Below are positions 58,925 through 64,000 of a stretch of 64,000 nt of DNA, one piece after another. How positions within the stretch are numbered: the first letter of the stretch is position 1; every line of letters begins with the position of its first letter. A program made the position numbers and the translations under genes. Location of the stretch: contig JFHB01000081.1 in the NCBI GenBank assembly GCA_000729835.1, forward strand, positions 1-64,000, in the 5' to 3' direction. The notes beneath the pieces were generated by a model that worked only from the letters and a program-made list of their open reading frames with translations, was not told the DNA's origin and ran no database searches. The DNA is from Atkinsonella hypoxylon (Eukaryota > Ascomycota > Sordariomycetes > Hypocreales > Clavicipitaceae).

Positions 58925-60840
58925 ATGGCATCTGCAGTCAAGGCGATGAAAGATCTTACCGATACGCCACCGTTATCACAAAGTGTCAACTCGACCGCGC
59001 CGAATTCTCCGCGCATGTAAGTTCTCTATTTGGTCTTGTGCGCTTGCAGCTGAGGCGCTTCTCCCTTGCGTGATGAGCAGAGCACTCCACGCCACAGTAC
59101 TCTTACTGATCTTTATTTGCCACTCACAGTCCGCCGTTGCGTCAAAACTCCGGTACCCAGACACCAAGAGTCCGCCCACATGCCACCACCCTCAACATCC
59201 CTGGCATGACTAGGTCGCGAGTCTCTCCGGACGGCAGGATTCCTCAACGAGATGTCGCCGCGAAGCTTGTCATAGTCATGGTTGGTCTTCCTGCTCGTGG
59301 AAAGTCTTATATCACGAAAAAACTCCAGCGATACCTGTCGTGGCAGCAGCACGAGTCTCGTATTTTCAATGTTGGTAATCGCCGACGCACCGCTGCCGGC
59401 ATCAGAGTTCCTGTGCACCCAAATCTCGCCCCGGAACATCAAAGACTCGACCCCCCCGTCGAAGCCGCCACAATTCTACTGAACGCTGTCCCCACCGCAA
59501 ATTGTCAGATGTCTCCGGACCAGGCAGAGCCGACAAGACTCAGTCTCAATGGCGATGATGATGAACAGCATGAGGAAGTTGACCAGTCCGCAAAATTCTT
59601 TGACCCTAACAACGAGAGAGCCGCCGCCATAAGAAATCAGGTTGCAATGGAAACTCTGGACGAACTGCTCGACTATCTCCTGAATCAAGGCGGTGCAGTG
59701 GGTATCCTTGATGCCACTAATAGCACGCTTCAGCGACGGAAGGCAATCGTGGAACGCATCAGGAACAGAGAGCCCAAGCTCGGTATCCTGTTCATTGAGA
59801 GTATTTGCCGAGATCCGCACCTGCTAGAAGCGAATATGCGCCTGAAGCTGTCTGGCCCCGACTATCGTAACAAGGATCCCGTCAAATCCCTGGAAGACTT
59901 TAAAGCCCGCGTTGCTGCATATGCCAGTGCATATGTGCCTTTGGGAGAATACGAGGAGGAGAATGATCTCCAATATATTCAAATGATCGATGTCGGCCGA
60001 AAGCTGATTCAGCACAGACTGAAGGGGTTTCTCAGTGGGGGCATTAGCACATATCTGTCAAGCTTCAACTTGGCACCTCGACAGATCTGGATTACCCGCC
60101 ACGGACAGAGCGTGGATAATGAGCTCGGCAGACTAGGTGGCGACTCTGCTCTTACAGAGCGTGGTCATTGCTACGGCCTAGCGCTTTACAATTTCATCAC
60201 CCAGAAGCGAAAGGAATGGCTCATGGAGCAGAAGAGCAAGTTGGCTCAAGCTACATTCCCTCCACTTCCTGGTGACAATACACCGCCTTACCCAGACATG
60301 AACAGAGACCTGGACGAGAAGAATTTCTGCGTTTGGACATCAATGCTTCAGCGCAGCGTCGAAACTGCAGAGTATTTCGATGCAGATGACGATTATGACG
60401 TCAAGAACTGGGAGATGCTGAACGAGCTCAACACGGGGCAGTTTGAAGGTATGACTTACGAAGAAATTGCACGCAAGTATCCTGAAGAGTTTCACAAGCG
60501 CTCTAAGGACAAGCTGAATTACATATACCCCGGTGTTGGAGGAGAGGGTTATTTGCAGGTTATCAGCCGCTTACGCGATATGGTGAGAGAAATTGAGCGC
60601 ATCACCGACCACGTCCTCATCATCGGTCATCGCTCCGTGTGTCGAGTACTCATGGCTTATTTCATGGACCTCACTCGAGAAGACATCACGGATATGGACG
60701 TGCCTTTGGGCATGCTCTACTCTATCGAACCTAAGCCGTATGGAATTGCCTTTCACGCCTACAAATACAACGAGGCCCAAGGCTGGTTCGATGAACTTGC
60801 CAATTATCGGCCACAGAAGGCGACACGAGGAAGTGTGTGA
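58925..60840 (+). CDS. 6-phosphofructo-2-kinase / fructose-2,6-bisphosphatase
   Basis: Two exons, 58925-59016 and 59130-60840, 600 aa, 113-bp intron (GTAAGT...CTCACAG). The start ATG at 58925 (MASAVKAMKDLTDTPPLSQS) matches the Pro/Ser leader I expect in fungal homologues. An in-frame extension to 58598 is possible. The kinase domain has the P-loop MVGLPARGKSYITKKL and LDATNSTLQRR. The phosphatase domain has TRHGQSVDNELGRLGGD with the nucleophilic His, ELNTGQFEGMTYEEI, and IIGHRSVCRVLMAYF with the second catalytic His. Unlike yeast Pfk26, the RHG histidine is present, so bisphosphatase activity is plausible. The enzyme sets the level of fructose-2,6-bisphosphate, controlling glycolysis versus gluconeogenesis. 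Confidence 0.94.
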
Positions 60841-61826
60841 CGATTTTTTTTTCTCACCTCTGTTTTTGTTTTTCCCCGAAACCCAAAAGAAGATCCTTTT
60901 GCCACAAATGGCTCACATGCTGTTTGCTAATAGCGCATATCTTGGGGGCAAGTTGCCGGGTCCACAGTCCTGGTTATGTACAACAACTTTGTTTTTAAGA
61001 ACAGCAATCTCGTTTGAAGGGAGAGGAATACAAGGATTATAAAACGGTATGGGGTTAGTGGCGCAAAGCGGAACAAGGCTTTTATAGAGACGACAAGGAG
61101 GGCCCAAAGACAAAAGTGTTTTTGAAAGAATTTAGCGACTCGGGCTTTCATTTTATTTCCTCGTCGAACGTTTCTTCTTTCCCCTTCTCTCTTACGACGC
61201 GAGAAACGAATACCCCGCTCTGGTACTTGAAGGTGCAGCAGCACGACGAGTGTTTTTTTTTTTTTTTTTACTTGCAGAAAAATATGGGTTTCTTTATTTT
61301 TCTGATAGTGACTGGACACGAAGGATGTTTTGGCGTTTTAATGGTGTGCAAGGCTGTGTGCTGTTCTTGAGGTTTGATACAGAGACTCGGAAGTAACACT
61401 GTCGGCATTTTTTGCCCAAAAACCATGCGTATGAGTAGGATTCTCTTTGTACGGTAGTGCGACTAATTCAAGAAGTGACGCACAGTTGGTCAATCGTGAT
61501 GTGAAGTGAAATGCAGTGGAACATGATTCTTGAGCTTGGGATGAGCTTATTGACGTTGCTTTTATCTCTCTTACTGGAGCGCATTCCAATTTACAAGACA
61601 GGCGTAAATGGGGAGGGAGTATTGAACTAGTCTTCAACCCCATTGTTATTGAGATGGCCGCATTTCATATGTAAACTTTGCTGGATCCGCCGACAAAGTC
61701 CCTGCATCATTTAAACCCCCCTGTATCGCAGAGCTATGGACATGAAGTTCTAGTCCATGTAGTTCGCGCCACCTGCGCATTAATGGATTGAAAGAGCCAA
61801 AATGAAGGGACGAAAGGAAAAAAGGT
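60841..61826. other. Intergenic, 3' UTR of the PFK2 gene and beyond
   Basis: About 1 kb with T tracts (61253-61269) and no recognisable coding or RNA gene until the tRNA at 61835-61965. Confidence 0.5.
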
Positions 61827-61834
61827 AAAAAGAA
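61827..61834 (-). terminator. Pol III oligo-T terminator of the tRNA gene
   Basis: On the minus strand the tRNA's discriminator A is followed at once by TTCTTTTT, an oligo-T run suitable for RNA polymerase III termination. Confidence 0.85.
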
Positions 61835-61965
61835 TAGCAATTGCACGTTTCGATCGTGCGGCCTCCGGGTTATGAGCCCGGCTGTTTCGAGTCAGACTGG
61901 GATTCTGAATTTCAAGGAGATGCATTGACGGGTTACTAACCGCGCTTCCACTGCGCCAAATTGCT
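61835..61965 (-). tRNA. Initiator tRNA-Met (CAT) with a 59-nt insertion between D arm and anticodon arm
   Basis: Read on the minus strand, 5' AGCAATT (61965-61959) pairs fully with AATTGCT (61842-61836), including the A1:T72 pair typical of eukaryotic initiators. The D arm is GCGC-AGTGGAA-GCGC (61956-61942), identical to usual initiators, followed by G26. After 59 extra bases the anticodon arm CCGGG-CTCATAA-CCCGG (61881-61865) follows. Then come AGGCC and the T arm GCACG-ATCGAAA-CGTGC, with the initiator-specific A54 and A60. Discriminator A is at 61835. All stems are perfectly paired without the insert, so the gene looks maintained rather than decayed. The acceptor stem sequence is unusual for an initiator tRNA. 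Confidence 0.85.
61882..61940 (-). other. Non-canonical intron-like insert in the initiator tRNA gene
   Basis: 59 nt inserted after position 26. It begins GTTAGTAACC and ends CTCGAAACAG, so it has GT...AG ends, a GTTAGT 5' splice-site-like start, and CTGAC with its A ten bases before the 3' end (61892). Its length and motifs match the mRNA introns of neighbouring genes. Known nuclear tRNA introns lie between 37 and 38 and are cut by the tRNA endonuclease; this one does not. Whether it is removed, and how, is not shown by the sequence. Confidence 0.7.
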
Positions 61966-62111
61966 TTCGCAAGGGGGGAATGCTCGACCGCGCGATATTA
62001 CTTGCTGTATACGCGTCGTGCTCGGCTACGGACAGGTCCAGACCATGTGTGCATTGGTCCAATCTGAACACTAGTTAACCACTTCACGATAGTCCTCATG
62101 ACGTAGATGCG

Positions 62112-63449
62112 CTACAATTCTCGAACGAGGCGGAATCCAAACATATATGTCGCAACCTCGCTAGAGAGGTATCCGTCGCGATAGTTGATCCTGTAATTTC
62201 GTGATCTATAGTTCCACGCTCCTCCGCGAACGACTCGGAACTGCACAGGTCCATTATGGGCGGACCCATTGTTGGGGGCCTTGCTCAGATTCGGCACCCA
62301 GGTATCTGCCACGAACTCCCGAGCATTGCCAGTAATGTCGAAAAGCCCGTACCCGTTCGGCGAGAAAGAAGCGACGGGCGCCGTGTACGGAAATCCGTCA
62401 TTCACCGGGGTAGCCGGCCACGAGAAGTTGTTCACCTTCTTGGACGTGTAGTCATACGTGTTGGCATACACGTTGGCTTGCTCAACCTCGTTTCCCCAGA
62501 AAAAAATCGTATCCGAGCCACCCCGGGCTGCCCATTCCCATTCGTCCTCGGTCGGAAGCCGGTACGTCTTGCCGGTCCTGGCAGAGAGCCAGTCCGCGTA
62601 CGCTTTGGCGTCCTGCCATCTGATAGCGACAACAGGTGAGTGCTTCGTCTGGGGGAAGCCAGGATGGAGGTAGTCGAGTTCGGGATTGAACACCATCTGA
62701 CTAGCCGCCGGCAGATTGATCCACCAACGAGCTCCTCCTCGCACCTCATAGAGTGTGCTGCGGACAAAATGGTCGAATTCCGCTACTGTGACTTCCATTT
62801 TGCCAATGGCAAGTCGCTCTGAGATGCACACCCGGCGCTGCGGCTTCTCAAAGTCCCAATTAAGCGGCGGCACTTCCCAGCGCTGCAGTTCTTGATCGGA
62901 GGAGCCAGCTTGGTAGCAGCCGGTAGGAATGACGACCATGGAGGGTGCGTCCTTGTTGTCGCGGAATTCGGTACCAGGGGCGGTGTGTCTTGTTATCCCA
63001 CTAGCTGCGACGGGAGATACTTTCTCATAGCGATGCTGAGGCGGCTTGTCGAGCTTCGAGCTTATCACGTCAATAGCGTGACGCCACTCGTCGACAGCGC
63101 CGGTGAGAAACATTGTAGAATCCAAGAAGCCTTGCTTGTAGTCCATTGCGGTGGAGAGCTTGACGAAATACTGGCTCTCGGCGATGAGCCTGTCCAGCAT
63201 CCCCTTCAACTCTGGCGCTCTGGGAAGAACACCAGGCTGGCCAGTCGAGATGGAGGCGAGTGTCGACTGAGCTTTCCTCGCAGCCTCTTCAATCGGAGCA
63301 TAGGTGGCAAGGGTACCGTTGTTCCATCTCAGATGCTGGGAAAGACGGCAAAGATCATCTCGCAGCTGTTGAGCTGTGGCACTGGCCGCCGCAGAGGTGA
63401 TGTTCACCGTGGCCAGCAGCGCCAATGCAACTTTGGCCAGATATCGCAT
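62112..63449 (-). CDS. Secreted FGE/SUMF1-fold protein (formylglycine-generating-enzyme-like), probably of bacterial origin
   Basis: Single exon, 445 aa. The N-terminus MRYLAKVALALLATVNITSA is a clear signal peptide. Residues of about 25-150 are helical and unassigned. From about 165 the FGE-sulfatase domain is complete: SMVVIPTGCYQAGSSDQE, RRVCISERLAIGKMEVTVAEF, SPVVAIRWQDAKAYADWLSA, TGKTYRLPTEDEWEWAARGG, FWGNE, PVASFSPNGYGLFDITGNAREF, RVVRGGAWNYRSRNYRINYR and FGFRLVREL. True FGE uses a Cys pair near the C-terminal RGG...GFR region; here that stretch has no Cys, so sulfatase activation is unlikely. Lack of introns and strong likeness to bacterial SUMF1-domain proteins suggest horizontal transfer (inference). 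Confidence 0.9.
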   Translation of the reverse strand: MRYLAKVALALLATVNITSAAASATAQQLRDDLCRLSQHLRWNNGTLATYAPIEEAARKAQSTLASISTGQPGVLPRAPELKGMLDRLIAESQYFVKLSTAMDYKQGFLDSTMFLTGAVDEWRHAIDVISSKLDKPPQHRYEKVSPVAASGITRHTAPGTEFRDNKDAPSMVVIPTGCYQAGSSDQELQRWEVPPLNWDFEKPQRRVCISERLAIGKMEVTVAEFDHFVRSTLYEVRGGARWWINLPAASQMVFNPELDYLHPGFPQTKHSPVVAIRWQDAKAYADWLSARTGKTYRLPTEDEWEWAARGGSDTIFFWGNEVEQANVYANTYDYTSKKVNNFSWPATPVNDGFPYTAPVASFSPNGYGLFDITGNAREFVADTWVPNLSKAPNNGSAHNGPVQFRVVRGGAWNYRSRNYRINYRDGYLSSEVATYMFGFRLVREL

Positions 63450-64000
63450 GGTTGAGACTCAATGTGGCGATAGGTGCGACACAACGAGCAGCAATGCTTT
63501 ATCCCACGAAATACAAGTATTCGACTGGGAAAGTCTCTCACGGCGAGAGCGGGTTATATATATCCCACCGAGATGCCGCACCAGCTGGAGAATCCTTACG
63601 CTTCAACGTGATCTGATGGTCGTTCAATCAAGCAGTCATTTCTTGGTGTGAGATTCGGTGATTTGAGGTACTTTTTTCCTGAAAGCTTTCAGCCGAGACA
63701 ATGATACGCCTCCAATTGGGGGCTTTATGCACGGGGGCTCCAAAAATGGTTGAGCTGATGTCTTGCAAGCTCACGAGAGCTCTCTCCGGTGTTGTAGCGC
63801 AACACGGCGCTGGGATGTGTGCGACAGAGGCAAAATACGAAGTTGTGGCCTGTTGATCGCCAGTTATATATTGATCACTCGTTATCTCTGCCCTGGCCTT
63901 GCCGTGCTAGATGGATTCATGTTTCGTCATTGATGCACGCATGATGTGTCGTTGCACGGGAATGGACAGGCTTGTTTAAGCTGTAAGACCCGTCGACGAA
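63450..64000. other. Upstream region of the secreted protein gene
   Basis: 551 bp to the window end. TATATATATCCC near 63555 is a possible TATA element about 110 bp upstream of the start codon. No other gene recognised. Confidence 0.45.

Noticed and set aside
1..64000. CRISPR array, operon or prokaryotic mobile island
   Set aside because: The window is eukaryotic: introns, pol III tRNA, LTR elements. No regularly spaced repeats seen.
1..64000. Secondary-metabolite or virulence gene cluster
   Set aside because: No synthase, synthetase or tailoring set; the genes are unrelated housekeeping functions apart from the accessory block.

Overview
This window is eukaryotic and comes from a filamentous ascomycete, most likely a sordariomycete and perhaps Hypocreales; the order is inference. 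Genes are compact. Introns are mostly 49-100 bp, GT-AG, with CTAAC/CTGAC-type branch sites. The proteins are typical of Pezizomycotina. The repeats show the signature of repeat-induced point mutation (RIP): CpA and TpG converted to TpA, and coding frames full of TAG and TAA. Joining exons by hand gave frame-consistent models for 16 of the 17 protein loci (single-exon genes included).

Region 1 (1-10864) is a nest of Ty1/Copia retrotransposons. A full element with two 693-bp LTRs (1-7821) abuts an inverted, truncated copy of the same family (7822-10864). The second copy carries a 256-bp insert with tRNA-like pol III boxes between 17-bp direct repeats. Region 2 (10865-20289) looks accessory: an Aurora kinase, a conserved fungal protein of unknown function, a casein-kinase-1-like kinase with a changed HRD motif, a DUF7924-type nuclear protein, and a non-autonomous DNA element with 65-bp inverted repeats.

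Region 3 (20290-60840) is mostly conserved core genome: a short-chain dehydrogenase, Rrg9, calcipressin, an unresolved F-box-like locus, mitochondrial Phe-tRNA synthetase, a dicarboxylate-carrier-type mitochondrial carrier (with a 5-nt exon), Rpb3 and Sof1 as a divergent pair, an Mga2/Spt23-type membrane-tethered transcription factor, NAD+ synthetase (11 exons), a second inverted-repeat element, an Nha1-type Na+/H+ antiporter, RNase H1, Tad3, and 6-phosphofructo-2-kinase/fructose-2,6-bisphosphatase. Functions are scattered (mitochondrial expression, tRNA editing, transcription, ribosome biogenesis, ion balance). I see no operon-like or secondary-metabolite cluster.

Region 4 (60841-64000) holds a tRNA gene and a secreted protein. 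The tRNA is a fully paired initiator tRNA-Met interrupted by 59 nt between the D arm and the anticodon arm, not at the usual 37/38 site. The insert has the form of a spliceosomal intron (GTTAGT...CTGAC...CAG). I consider this the most unusual object in the window. The secreted protein is an intronless, bacterial-looking FGE/SUMF1-fold protein that lacks the catalytic cysteines of true formylglycine-generating enzymes.
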